The notes beneath the pieces were generated by a model, which was not told the DNA's origin, did no database searches, and saw nothing but the letters and a program-made list of their open reading frames with translations. From assembly GCA_017307375.1 (NCBI GenBank), contig JAFKFH010000003.1, forward strand, positions 434,001 to 498,000: a DNA stretch of 64,000 nt, given 5' to 3'. The DNA is from Alphaproteobacteria bacterium (GTDB lineage Bacteria > Pseudomonadota > Alphaproteobacteria > Ferrovibrionales > Ferrovibrionaceae). Position 1 is the stretch's first letter. Each line of letters opens with the position of its first letter. Shown here piece by piece: positions 32,904 through 41,210 of the stretch. The position numbers and the translations under genes were made by a program.

Positions 32904-35689
32904 TGGGCGGCGCCCCAGTCGCGGGCCAGGCCGGTCTCGACCGTCAGCGGCACCGACAGCGCGGCGGCCCCCTCCATCACCGACTTGACCAGGGCCGCGG
33001 TTTCCCCGGCCTCGCCCTCGGGCAGCTCGAACACCAGTTCGTCATGCACCTGCAGCAGCATCCGCGCCTTCAGCCCGGCCCGGGCCAGGGCACGCGGCAG
33101 GCGGTTCATCGCCCGCTTGATGATGTCGGCCGCCGAGCCCTGGATCGGCGCGTTGATCGCCGCGCGTTCCTGGAAGGCGCGCTCGGCCGGGTTCTTCGAA
33201 TTGATGCCCGACAGCCAGCAGCGCCGGCCGAAGATCGTCGAGACGAAGCCGTTCTCGTGCGCCTCGGTCTTGGTGCGGTCCATATAGGCGCGGATGCCCG
33301 GGAAACGCTGGAAATAGGCATCGATGAAACCGGCGGCCTCGCGCTGGGGGATGCCCAGCTGCTGGCTGAGGCCGAAGGCCGACATGCCGTAGATGATGCC
33401 GAAATTGATCGCCTTGGCCCGTCGGCGGACCATCGCATCCATCCCCTCGATCGGCACGTCGAAGACCTGGCTTGCGGTCAGGGCATGGATGTCGATGCCG
33501 GCGGCGAAGGCATCCTTCAGCGCCGCGATATCGGCGATATGGGCGAGCAGGCGCAGCTCGATCTGCGAATAGTCGGCCGAGAGCAGCAGATGGCCCGGGG
33601 CGGCGACGAACGCGTTGCGGATCTTGCGCCCTTCCTCGGTGCGGATCGGGATGTTCTGCAGGTTCGGATCCGACGACGACAGGCGTCCGGTCGAGGTCGC
33701 GGCGAGCGCATAGGAGGTATGGACGCGTCCGGTCTCGGGGCTCATCGCGTCGCGCAGGGCGTCGGTGTAGGTGCCCTTCAGCTTGGACAGCTGCCGCCAG
33801 TCGAGGATCACCTTCGGCAGCTCGTGTCCCTGCGCGGCCAGCGTCTCCAGCACGTCGGCCGCGGTGCCGTAGGCGCCGGTCTTGGTCTTCTTGGCCCCGG
33901 CCAGCGACATCTTGTCGAACAGGATCTCGCCGAGCTGCTTGGGCGACCCCAGGTTGAAGGTCTCGCCCGCCAGTTCATGGGCGCGGCGCTCCAGCTCGGC
34001 CATGCGCTGGGCGAAGTCGGTCGACAGCCGGATCAGCGCGTCGCGGTCGACGACGATGCCGGCCGCCTCCATCCCGGCGATGACGCCGGCCAGCGGGCGC
34101 TCGATCGTCTCGTAGAGGCCGGTCAGCCTTTCGGCCAGCAGGCGCGGCTTCAGCACCCGGTGCAGTCGCAGGGTGATGTCGGCATCCTCGGCCGCGTAGG
34201 CCAGCGCCTTGTCCATCGGCACCCGGTCGAAGGTGATGCGCGCCTTGCCGGTGCCGGTGACGGAATCGTAGCTGATGCACTGATGGTCGAGATGCAGCCG
34301 CGCCAGCTCGTCCATCCCGTGGCCGTGGCGGCCGCCGTCCAGCACGTAGGAAATCAGCATGGTGTCGTCATAGGGCGCCACGACGGCGCCGTGACGGCCC
34401 AGCATCACCATGTCGTATTTCAGGTTCTGCCCGACCTTCAGGATCGCCGGATCGGCCAGCATGTCCTGGAGCAGCCCGACCGCGGTCGCCGCGTCGAGCT
34501 GCGGCTGCACCCGCTGGCCGAAATCGTCGACATGGTTGACCGGGATGTAGCAGGCCTCGCCCGGCGCGGTCGACAGCGAGATGCCGACCAGCGTCGCCTT
34601 CATCGGTTCGAGCGACGTGGTCTCGGTATCGACGGCGACCAGCCCGGTTGCCCGGGCCCGCGCGATCCAGCCCTGCAGCGCGGTCTCGTCCAGCACCAGC
34701 GCATAATTCTGCGTCACCGCCTCGACCGTCTCGGCCGTCGCCTGGACCGGCAGTTCCGGGCGCGATTCGACGACGGCGGCGGCGCCGAACTGGGATTCGA
34801 TGCGCCGGCGCAGGGTCGAGAATTCCATCAGGTCGCAGAAGGCCAGGATCGTCGCCGCGACCGGCGGATGCAGGGTCAGCGCGTCGAGGTCGACGTCGAG
34901 CGGCACGTCGTCGCGCAGGGTGACGAGCTGCTTGGACAGCCGCGCCTTGTCGGCATGGGCGATCAGGCTTTCGCGCCGCTTCGGCTGCTTGATCTCGGCC
35001 GCCCGCTCCAGCAGCGTTTCCAGGTTGCCATAGGTGTTGATCAGCTCGGCCGCCGTCTTCACGCCGATCCCGGGCACGCCCGGCACGTTGTCCGAACTGT
35101 CGCCGGCCAGCGCCTGGACATCGACGACGCGCTCGGGCGCGACGCCGAATTTTTCCCGCACCTCGGGCTCGCCGATCGGCTTGTCCTTCATCGGGTCGTG
35201 CAGGCGCACGCCGTTGCCGACCAGCTGCATCAGATCCTTGTCGGACGAGATGACGACGACTTCCATGCCGGCGGCGACGCCCTGCCGGGCCAGGGTGGCG
35301 ATCACGTCGTCGGCCTCGAATCCCTCCCGCTCCAGGCAGGGCAGGCCGAAGGCGCGCGTGGCGTCGCGCATCAGCGGGAATTGCGGCACCAGGTCTTCCG
35401 GCGGTTCCGACCGGTTGGCCTTGTAGAGATCGTAGAGTTCGTTGCGGAAGGTTCCGCCCTTCGGGTCGAAGACGACCGCCATATGCGTCGCCTGCCCCGC
35501 CTGCCGCGCCTGCTCGAGCAGGCGGTTGATCATGTTGCAGAACCCGGCGACGGCGCCGATCGGCAGGCCGTCGGACTTGCGGGTCAGCGGCGGCAGGGCG
35601 TGATAGGCGCGGAAGATGTAGCCCGAGCCGTCGATCAGATACAGGCGGTGGGCGGCCGGCTTGGCCTCGGTCGCGGGGGTGTCGGTCAT
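32900..35689 (-). CDS. polA: DNA polymerase I
   Basis: This enzyme has 929 residues, the full three-domain length. The 5'-3' exonuclease (1-280) has YLIDGSGYIFRAYHALPP and EADDVIATLA. The 3'-5' exonuclease keeps the DxE motif in AVDTETTSLEP near residue 354, so proofreading is probably active. In the polymerase, motif A is DYSQIELRLLAHI (Asp at 706), motif B RRRAKAINFGIIYGMS, and motif C QVHDELVFE (Asp at 883). ATG 35689 opens MTDTPATEAKP; the frame upstream is not needed. It fills gaps in excision repair and Okazaki fragment processing. Confidence 0.97.
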   Translation of the reverse strand: MTDTPATEAKPAAHRLYLIDGSGYIFRAYHALPPLTRKSDGLPIGAVAGFCNMINRLLEQARQAGQATHMAVVFDPKGGTFRNELYDLYKANRSEPPEDLVPQFPLMRDATRAFGLPCLEREGFEADDVIATLARQGVAAGMEVVVISSDKDLMQLVGNGVRLHDPMKDKPIGEPEVREKFGVAPERVVDVQALAGDSSDNVPGVPGIGVKTAAELINTYGNLETLLERAAEIKQPKRRESLIAHADKARLSKQLVTLRDDVPLDVDLDALTLHPPVAATILAFCDLMEFSTLRRRIESQFGAAAVVESRPELPVQATAETVEAVTQNYALVLDETALQGWIARARATGLVAVDTETTSLEPMKATLVGISLSTAPGEACYIPVNHVDDFGQRVQPQLDAATAVGLLQDMLADPAILKVGQNLKYDMVMLGRHGAVVAPYDDTMLISYVLDGGRHGHGMDELARLHLDHQCISYDSVTGTGKARITFDRVPMDKALAYAAEDADITLRLHRVLKPRLLAERLTGLYETIERPLAGVIAGMEAAGIVVDRDALIRLSTDFAQRMAELERRAHELAGETFNLGSPKQLGEILFDKMSLAGAKKTKTGAYGTAADVLETLAAQGHELPKVILDWRQLSKLKGTYTDALRDAMSPETGRVHTSYALAATSTGRLSSSDPNLQNIPIRTEEGRKIRNAFVAAPGHLLLSADYSQIELRLLAHIADIAALKDAFAAGIDIHALTASQVFDVPIEGMDAMVRRRAKAINFGIIYGMSAFGLSQQLGIPQREAAGFIDAYFQRFPGIRAYMDRTKTEAHENGFVSTIFGRRCWLSGINSKNPAERAFQERAAINAPIQGSAADIIKRAMNRLPRALARAGLKARMLLQVHDELVFELPEGEAGETAALVKSVMEGAAALSVPLTVETGLARDWGAAH

Positions 35690-35733
35690 GGCCGGGACGA
35701 TGGCAGAGCCCGCGCCCCGCGGCAAGCTTCGCT

Positions 35734-36108
35734 CTAGCAGTGCACCTGGTCGATCCGGTGGACGCGGGCGAACAGGTCATGGGCGCGGCGGGCGATGCGC
35801 ACGAAGCGCATCGGCAGCACGTTGCCTGGATCGTCGATCGGGGCGACGTGATGGTCGTTGACCATCAGCGGTTCATGACCGGCGGCGGCTGCCGCCTCTT
35901 CCTCCTCGGCCGCCTTGCGGGCGAGCACCCAGGCCATCACGCTGACCAGCCGCGAGGTGGTGCGCATCGATTCGATGGTCAGGAGACAGGCATCCGAGCG
36001 TGAGAGCTGGTGGCGGTCGCGCGGCTCGCCGACGGCCGCATAATCGCGGGCATCTTCCAGCAGAACCATCGTCTCGTTGTAGAGCCGGTCGACGAAGACT
36101 GACTGCAT
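35734..36108 (-). CDS. DUF1465 family protein
   Basis: This protein has 124 residues from the chosen start and is helical, with MQSVFVDRLYNETMVLLEDARDYAAVGEP and the conserved ESMRTTSRLVSVMAWVLARKA. A Glu/Ala-rich acidic stretch (EEEEAAAAAG) follows, and RIARRAHDLFARVHRID closes the chain. The family is found mainly in alphaproteobacteria and has no established biochemical role. ATG 36108 has GAGG at a good distance; the in-frame ATG at 36183 (149 residues) has none but lies 7 bp after the upstream gene. It is 44 bp upstream of polA. Confidence 0.75.
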   Translation of the reverse strand: MQSVFVDRLYNETMVLLEDARDYAAVGEPRDRHQLSRSDACLLTIESMRTTSRLVSVMAWVLARKAAEEEEAAAAAGHEPLMVNDHHVAPIDDPGNVLPMRFVRIARRAHDLFARVHRIDQVHC

Positions 36109-36189
36109 CGAATGGACCTCACGACTGTCCAGGACCCAAGCGTCACCCGTGAGCGCGCCCAGCGTCAACAGGGTTTTGGTCATGAAACG

Positions 36190-36822
36190 TCAATCTTGCT
36201 GACTTGGATCCCGCACCGCGGTAGCACCGTCCGGAAGGCTGTACGTCAGTGTCAGTTCCTCGCGGTGGCCGGCCACCGCCGGACCGTAGGACAGCGTCGC
36301 GCCCCGGCCCTGACCGTCGGTCAGGATGACCAGCCTGGTCCCGTCGGGGAAGGCCTGGTCGACCAGCAGTCCCAGCCGGTTTTCGCCGTACGAGGCGAGG
36401 TGGTCGCGCAACAGCACCGCCGCCTCGGCCAGTTCGCCGGGCATGGCGTCGTCCAGCGGCCAGGCCAGCGTGATCCGAACGAGCCCCCGCCGGGGGTCGA
36501 TAAGCCAGTTGCCCAGGGCATCGCCGCCGGCGGGGAACGGCGCGGCAAGCCGGGCCGACAGCCGGGTCCGGCCGGCTGCGTCGACGGTGCGTTCGACCGC
36601 CACGGCGCCGAAATCGCCGGCGACGGCGCGGCGCAGGGCGGCCTCGTCCATACCGAAGCGCGCCGAACGGAAACCGTCGATCGGCGCGGCCGCCCGGGTC
36701 GCGCCGGGGCGGCGCCCGCCGGTCCCGGCGACCGCTTCATCGACGTTGCCGCCATGGCCCTGGCCCCAGGCGGGGCAGACGAACAGGACGCAGGCGATGA
36801 GGGTAACGAAGCCTCTGGTCAT
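36190..36822 (-). CDS. secreted protein of unknown function
   Basis: This protein has 210 residues. A Sec signal peptide MTRGFVTLIACVLFVCPAWG is followed by a Gly-rich segment. A folded part then begins FRSARFGMDEAALRRAVAGDFG, a pattern seen in small periplasmic proteins where a DEAAL/RRAV helix follows RFGM. Beta-rich remainder. ATG 36822 has GGAGG 9 bp upstream. I do not recognise the family. It is divergent from the SCO1 gene (54 bp apart), so a shared role with it cannot be excluded. Confidence 0.7.
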   Translation of the reverse strand: MTRGFVTLIACVLFVCPAWGQGHGGNVDEAVAGTGGRRPGATRAAAPIDGFRSARFGMDEAALRRAVAGDFGAVAVERTVDAAGRTRLSARLAAPFPAGGDALGNWLIDPRRGLVRITLAWPLDDAMPGELAEAAVLLRDHLASYGENRLGLLVDQAFPDGTRLVILTDGQGRGATLSYGPAVAGHREELTLTYSLPDGATAVRDPSQQD

Positions 36823-36875
36823 CGCCGCCATCCTCCGCAACGATGTCCGCCGGTCAATCGCTTTCGGGGGTGAGA

Positions 36876-37433
36876 ATGGGACGCTGGATCCGTCGGGCAC
36901 TGCTGATGCTGCTGCCGGCCCTGATCATGCCCGCGGCGGCGCAGGACCTGAAGATCGGTGGTCCATTCGCGCTGATCGACCAGGATGGCCGCCCGGTGAC
37001 CGACGCCGATTTTCGCGGCCGGCCGCTGCTGGTCTATTTCGGCCTGACCTATTGCCCCGACATCTGCCCGACCGACCTCGCCGTCATCGCCGAGACGATG
37101 GGCCAGCTCGGCCCGGCCGCCGACGGCGTCCAGGCGCTGTTCGTCACCGTCGATCCCGAGCGCGACACGCCCGCCCAGTTGCGCGACTACACCGCCCTGT
37201 TCGATCGGCGCATCCGCGGCCTGACCGGCGATGTGAAAGCGGTCGCGGCTGCCGCCCGTGCCTATCGCGTCACCTACGCGAAATACGATATCCAGGGGCC
37301 GCTCGATTACCGCATGGACCATTCCGCCTACATCTACCTGATGAATCGTGACGGTCGTTTCGTGGCGCGCTTCCCGCAGGGCACGGCGCCCGAAACCCTC
37401 GCCGACGCGCTGCGCGCCCAGCTCGGGTCCTGA
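36876..37433 (+). CDS. SCO1/SenC family copper chaperone
   Basis: This membrane-anchored or secreted protein has 185 residues. The hydrophobic N-terminus RALLMLLPALIMPAAA precedes a thioredoxin fold with the Cu-binding CxxxC in LTYCPDICPTDLAVI and the distal His in MDHSAYIYLMN. It delivers copper to the CuA site of cytochrome c oxidase subunit II. ATG 36876 follows a GGGGGTGAG site. No oxidase genes are in the window. Confidence 0.93.
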   Translation: MGRWIRRALLMLLPALIMPAAAQDLKIGGPFALIDQDGRPVTDADFRGRPLLVYFGLTYCPDICPTDLAVIAETMGQLGPAADGVQALFVTVDPERDTPAQLRDYTALFDRRIRGLTGDVKAVAAAARAYRVTYAKYDIQGPLDYRMDHSAYIYLMNRDGRFVARFPQGTAPETLADALRAQLGS

Positions 37434-37517
37434 CGCCGTTGACGTCCGGAACCGAACTGCCCGGGACGCGGTTTTCGCCCCATCGCCCAGACGTTCCTTT
37501 TCGCGATGGAGGCAGGA

Positions 37518-37592
37518 ATGCGGTATCTGTTGCTATGGCTGCTCGGCGTGCCGATCCCGGTACTGATCCTGATCTATTTCCTGTTCCGCTGA
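37518..37592 (+). CDS. 24-residue single-span membrane microprotein
   Basis: ATG at 37518 with GGAGGCAGG immediately upstream opens a 24-codon frame ending TGA at 37592. The product MRYLLLWLLGVPIPVLILIY plus four more residues is one hydrophobic helix with a positive start and end. It ends 4 bp before the GTG of the YihY gene. The strong ribosome binding site and clean hydrophobic helix argue that it is real. Function is unknown, and it could also act only as a leader that couples YihY translation. Confidence 0.55.
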   Translation: MRYLLLWLLGVPIPVLILIYFLFR

Positions 37593-37596
37593 TCGC

Positions 37597-38520
37597 GTGC
37601 CGGTGCCTGCCGCCTTGCGGAATTTTGCCGTGACGGCGGGGCACCGTCCGTTGTGGCGGCGCATCCCCGGGCGCACCGGCGCCGTGCTGTGGCGGGCCAC
37701 CAAGGCCTTCGTCGCCCATGACGGCCTCGAACTGTCCGGCCACATGGCCTTCACCGCGATCCTGGCGCTGTTTCCCTTCCTGATCTTCCTGACCGCGCTG
37801 GCCGGTTTCGTCGGCGACGCGACGATGGCCGAACGCTTCGTCTCGTTCATGCTGGAATTCGGCCCCGGCCCGGTCACCGACGTGCTGGCGCCGGTGGTGC
37901 GCGACGTGCTGACCCAGCAGCGCGGCGACATCCTCACCGTCGGTATCGTCCTGGCGCTGTGGACCGCGTCGAGCGGGGTCGAGGCATTGCGGCTGCTGCT
38001 CAACCGGTCCTACGGGGTGGTCGAGGACCGCCCGATCTGGAAACTGCGGCTGCAGAGCGTGATGCTGGTCCTGGTCGGGGCGATCTTCGCCCTGCTGATC
38101 TCGGTGATCATCGTGCTCGGCCCGGTGATCTGGCATCTGCTGGAACGGTTTTCCGCGGTCAGCCCGTTCAAGGAGGATCTGTGGTTCCTCGCCCGCTACG
38201 GCTTCGCTTCGGTGATGCTGATCGTCGGGCTGTCGGCGCTGCACCGGCTGTTGCCGCGCCGGCGCAAGCCGATGGCCCAGCTGTGGCCGGGCGTGATCCT
38301 GACCTGCGTGGTGTGGCTGCTGGTCGCCGCGGCCTTCTCGATCTACGTCACCAAGCTTGCGACCTACAGCGTGACCTACGGCAGCCTGGGCGGCGTGATC
38401 GCGACGCTGATCTTCTTCTATGTCACCGCGATCATCTTCGCCTTCGGCGCCGAGGTGAACGGCGCGCTGTTCCCCGGCCCTAGAGATCCCGCCGCAGATA
38501 GGTCAGTACCCCGCCGCTGA
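37597..38520 (+). CDS. YihY/virulence factor BrkB family membrane protein
   Basis: This inner-membrane protein has 307 residues and about six spans. The family stretch GLELSGHMAFTAILALFPFLIFLTALAGF is near residue 45. WTASSGVEALRLLLNRSYGVVEDRP is near 125, and the C-terminal YGSLGGVIATLIFFYVTAIIFAFGAEVNG is conserved. Despite the old name it is not an RNase BN; its transport role is unproven. The start is GTG 37597, 4 bp after the microprotein. The end overlaps the convergent GNAT gene by 41 bp. Confidence 0.9.
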   Translation: MPVPAALRNFAVTAGHRPLWRRIPGRTGAVLWRATKAFVAHDGLELSGHMAFTAILALFPFLIFLTALAGFVGDATMAERFVSFMLEFGPGPVTDVLAPVVRDVLTQQRGDILTVGIVLALWTASSGVEALRLLLNRSYGVVEDRPIWKLRLQSVMLVLVGAIFALLISVIIVLGPVIWHLLERFSAVSPFKEDLWFLARYGFASVMLIVGLSALHRLLPRRRKPMAQLWPGVILTCVVWLLVAAAFSIYVTKLATYSVTYGSLGGVIATLIFFYVTAIIFAFGAEVNGALFPGPRDPAADRSVPRR

Positions 38521-38899
38521 GATAGCCGCGCCGCTCGAATTCGACGACGAAGCCGCGCGCCAGGTAATAATCGCGCGCGGCGGCGGCCATCGTGTTGACG
38601 GTGAGAAAGGCCAGGCCGATGTCGCGGCAATGGGCCGCCGCCGCGTCGAGGAGCCGTCGGCCCAGCCCCTGACCGCGATGGCCCGGCGCGACGTAGAACA
38701 GGTCGATGAAGCCGCCGCCGGCGTGGCCGAAGCCCGTCAGCCCCGCCACCAGCGCGTCGCCGTCGGCCAGGAAGAAGGCGAAGGGCTGCGGGGCGGGATC
38801 GCCGGTGCCCGCCGCCTCGCCGGCCTGCAGGCCGCGGATCAGGAAATCGAGTTGCGGGCCGGTCGCCCGTTCCTGCGCGATCAGCCGCAGGTCAGTCAC
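38480..38899 (-). CDS. GNAT family N-acetyltransferase
   Basis: This protein has 139 residues with one GNAT domain. FIDLFYVAPGHRGQGLGRRLLDAAAAHCRD is the acetyl-CoA-binding motif A. FLTVNTMAAAARDYYLARGFVVEFERRGYLSGG is motif B. The acceptor is unknown. The real start is probably GTG 38899, which overlaps the yajQ stop by 8 bp; the longer frame upstream lies inside yajQ. The gene is therefore translationally coupled to yajQ. Confidence 0.82.
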   Translation of the reverse strand: MTDLRLIAQERATGPQLDFLIRGLQAGEAAGTGDPAPQPFAFFLADGDALVAGLTGFGHAGGGFIDLFYVAPGHRGQGLGRRLLDAAAAHCRDIGLAFLTVNTMAAAARDYYLARGFVVEFERRGYLSGGVLTYLRRDL

Positions 38900-39377
38900 G
38901 GAAATTGTCGTATTGCAGCGGCATCTCGATATCCATGCCCTTGACATGCGCGATCGCCGCCTGCAGGTCGTCGCGCTGCTTGCCGGTGACGCGCAGCTCG
39001 TCACCCTGGATCGAGGCCTGGACCTTCAGCTTCGAATCCTTCAGCGACTTGACGATCTTCTTGGCCAGCTCCTTGTCGATGCCCTGCTTGACGACCACGA
39101 CCTGGCGCACGGTGTTGCCCGACGCCTTCTCCTCGTCCTTCCATTCCAGGCAGCCGGGATCGAGCTTGCGGCGCACGAAATAGCCCTTCAGCAATTCCTG
39201 CATCTGCTTCAGCTTGAGCTGGTCGTCGGCGTTGATCGTGATGGTTTCGTCCTTGCGCTCGATCGTGCATTTCGACCCCTTGAAATCGAAGCGCGTGCCG
39301 ACCTCGCGCACCACGCCCTGGACGGCGTTGTCGACCTCGGCGAGGTCGGTCTTGGAAACGATGTCGAAGCTCGGCAT
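38892..39377 (-). CDS. yajQ: YajQ family nucleotide-binding protein
   Basis: This protein has 161 residues and two ferredoxin-like repeats. It opens MPSFDIVSKTDLAEVDNAVQ, and DFKGSKCTIERKDETITINADD and KLDPGCLEWKDEEKASGNTVRQVV follow. YajQ proteins bind RNA or nucleotides; the Xanthomonas homologue binds cyclic di-GMP and acts in regulation. ATG 39377 has GGGAGTGAT upstream. The gene is divergent from the MFS gene. Confidence 0.93.
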   Translation of the reverse strand: MPSFDIVSKTDLAEVDNAVQGVVREVGTRFDFKGSKCTIERKDETITINADDQLKLKQMQELLKGYFVRRKLDPGCLEWKDEEKASGNTVRQVVVVKQGIDKELAKKIVKSLKDSKLKVQASIQGDELRVTGKQRDDLQAAIAHVKGMDIEMPLQYDNFRD

Positions 39378-39450
39378 GGCGATCACTCCCGGGTCGAAAT
39401 TGCGGGCGCGACCATAGCGCAACTCGGCCGCCTTGCACTAGAATCGCGCC

Positions 39451-40647
39451 ATGTCCGGTTTTGCCGTCGCCCTCGTCATGGTCGCGATCGAGATCGCGGC
39501 CCTGTTGCCGCTTGCGACCTTTCCCGCGCTGCTGCCGCAGTTCGTCGCCGCCTGGGGCCTCAGCAATACCGAGGCCGGCACGATCAACGGCGTCTTCTAC
39601 ATCGGCTACATGCTGGCCGTGCCCTTCCTGATGGCCTGGACCGACCGGATCGACGCCCGCCGTATCCTGATCGGCGGGCTCGCCCTGTCGGCGTTCGGCA
39701 ATCTCGGCTTCGCCGCCTTCGCCGACGGCGTCGGCAGCGGCATGGCCTGGCGCTTCGTCGCCGGCATCGGGCTTGCCGGCGTCTACATGCCCGGCCTGCG
39801 GGCCCTGACCGACCGGCTGGGCCAGATCGACCAGAGCCGGGCGGTCACCTTCTACACCGCGAACTATTCGGTCGGCGTCGGCCTCTCCTATCTGCTGGCC
39901 GGGCTGGCCGACGCCGCCTGGGGCTGGCGCTGGGCCGCGGCCATCGCGGGCGTCGGCCCGCTGATCGCGATTGTCCCCGCCCTGCTGCTGCTGGCGCCGC
40001 ATGCGCCACCGCCGGCCAAGGGGCCGCGACGGCTGCTCGATTTCCGCCCGGTGATCGCCAACCCGGTGATCCTCGCCTTCGTGCTGGCCTATGGCGCCCA
40101 CGGGTTCGAGCTGACGGCCATGCGCGGCTGGGTCACGGCCTTCCTGGAAAGCTGCCTTGCCCGCCTCGGCCAGTCGCCGGGGGTCTTCACCCCGACCATC
40201 GTCGCCGCGCTGGTCACGGTGATCGGCCTGCCCGCCTCGCTCCTCGGCAACGAGCTGGCGATGCGCCTCGGCCGCCGCGTCGCGCTGATCGGCATGATGA
40301 CCGCCTCCGGCCTCGTCGGCCTGGTCCTCGGGCTGCTGGCCGGGTTCGATTACGGCCTCGTCGTCGCCGTCACCCTGGTCTATGCGGTGCTGGTGGCGGC
40401 CGATTCCGGCGCGCTGACCGCCGGGGTCGTCGCCGCCTCGACCCCGGAGACCCGCGGTGCGGTGCTGGCGGTGCATTCGACCGTCGGTTTCGGCACGTCG
40501 TTCCTGGGGCCGTTCGCGGTCGGCGTCACCCTCGATGCCGCCGGCGGGGCGATGGCGCCCGGCGCCTGGGCCTATGCCTTTGCGATCATGGCGGCGGGTG
40601 TGCTGGCCGGGCCGCTGGTCCTGTGGCGGCTGACCGGACGCCCTTGA
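39451..40647 (+). CDS. MFS transporter
   Basis: This is a 12-span inner-membrane protein of 398 residues. Motif A-like DRIDARRILIGG lies after span 2. GVYMPGLRALTDRLGQIDQSRAVTF follows span 4. The second half starts near residue 205 after a short PPPAKGPRRLL linker, and RLGRRVALIGMM is its motif A copy. The general CynX/NimT-like feel is only suggestive. Substrate is unknown. Confidence 0.85.
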   Translation: MSGFAVALVMVAIEIAALLPLATFPALLPQFVAAWGLSNTEAGTINGVFYIGYMLAVPFLMAWTDRIDARRILIGGLALSAFGNLGFAAFADGVGSGMAWRFVAGIGLAGVYMPGLRALTDRLGQIDQSRAVTFYTANYSVGVGLSYLLAGLADAAWGWRWAAAIAGVGPLIAIVPALLLLAPHAPPPAKGPRRLLDFRPVIANPVILAFVLAYGAHGFELTAMRGWVTAFLESCLARLGQSPGVFTPTIVAALVTVIGLPASLLGNELAMRLGRRVALIGMMTASGLVGLVLGLLAGFDYGLVVAVTLVYAVLVAADSGALTAGVVAASTPETRGAVLAVHSTVGFGTSFLGPFAVGVTLDAAGGAMAPGAWAYAFAIMAAGVLAGPLVLWRLTGRP

Positions 40648-40738
40648 TCATGGGCCAGTCTTTTCGACGTTTCTTGGTGCTGTCGCCTGGTCCAAGAACG
40701 GCCTATCTGATCGGCCATGTCCAGCCAGGAGAACCGTG

Positions 40739-41191
40739 ATGACCGCTCGTCTCAATGCCCGCGAAGCCGCCCCCGACATCATGAAGGCCGTCGGTGCCCT
40801 GCATCTGGCCGTGGAGAATTCGGGGCTGGAGAAATCGCTGATCGAACTGGTCAAGATCCGCGGCTCGCAGATCAACGGCTGCGCCTATTGCATCCACCAG
40901 CATACGTCCGACGCGCGCAAGGCCGGCGAGCGCGACGAACGCATGCTGCTGCTGCCGGTATGGCGCGAGGCGCGGCACCTCTTCACCCCGCGCGAACAGG
41001 CCGCGCTGGCCTGGACCGAGGTGGTGACGCAGCTCGACGGCCAGCCGATCCCGGAGGCGGAATTCGCTGCGCTGCAACCGCATTTCACCGAGGCCGAGAT
41101 CGTCAAGCTGACGGTCGTCATCGGCATGATCAACCTGTGGAACCGGATCGGCGTGCCGTTCGGCATGACCCCGGACGTCAAGGCTGCGTGA
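40739..41191 (+). CDS. carboxymuconolactone decarboxylase/AhpD-family protein
   Basis: This protein has 150 residues. It carries the AhpD-type redox motif CAYCIHQH (CxxC with a nearby His) near residue 45, inside a helical CMD domain (LIELVKIRGSQING). This differs from PcaC at 5602, which lacks the Cys pair, so peroxidase-like activity is more likely than lactone decarboxylation. AGGAGA precedes ATG 40739. Confidence 0.9.
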   Translation: MTARLNAREAAPDIMKAVGALHLAVENSGLEKSLIELVKIRGSQINGCAYCIHQHTSDARKAGERDERMLLLPVWREARHLFTPREQAALAWTEVVTQLDGQPIPEAEFAALQPHFTEAEIVKLTVVIGMINLWNRIGVPFGMTPDVKAA

Positions 41192-41210
41192 CGGTCGGGT
41201 CTTCCGACGA

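Noticed and set aside
32903-35737. Long plus-strand open frame antisense to polA
   Set aside because: It is a shadow of a 69% GC gene: His/Arg/Gln/Gly-rich, no domain, while the minus strand has all DNA polymerase I motifs.
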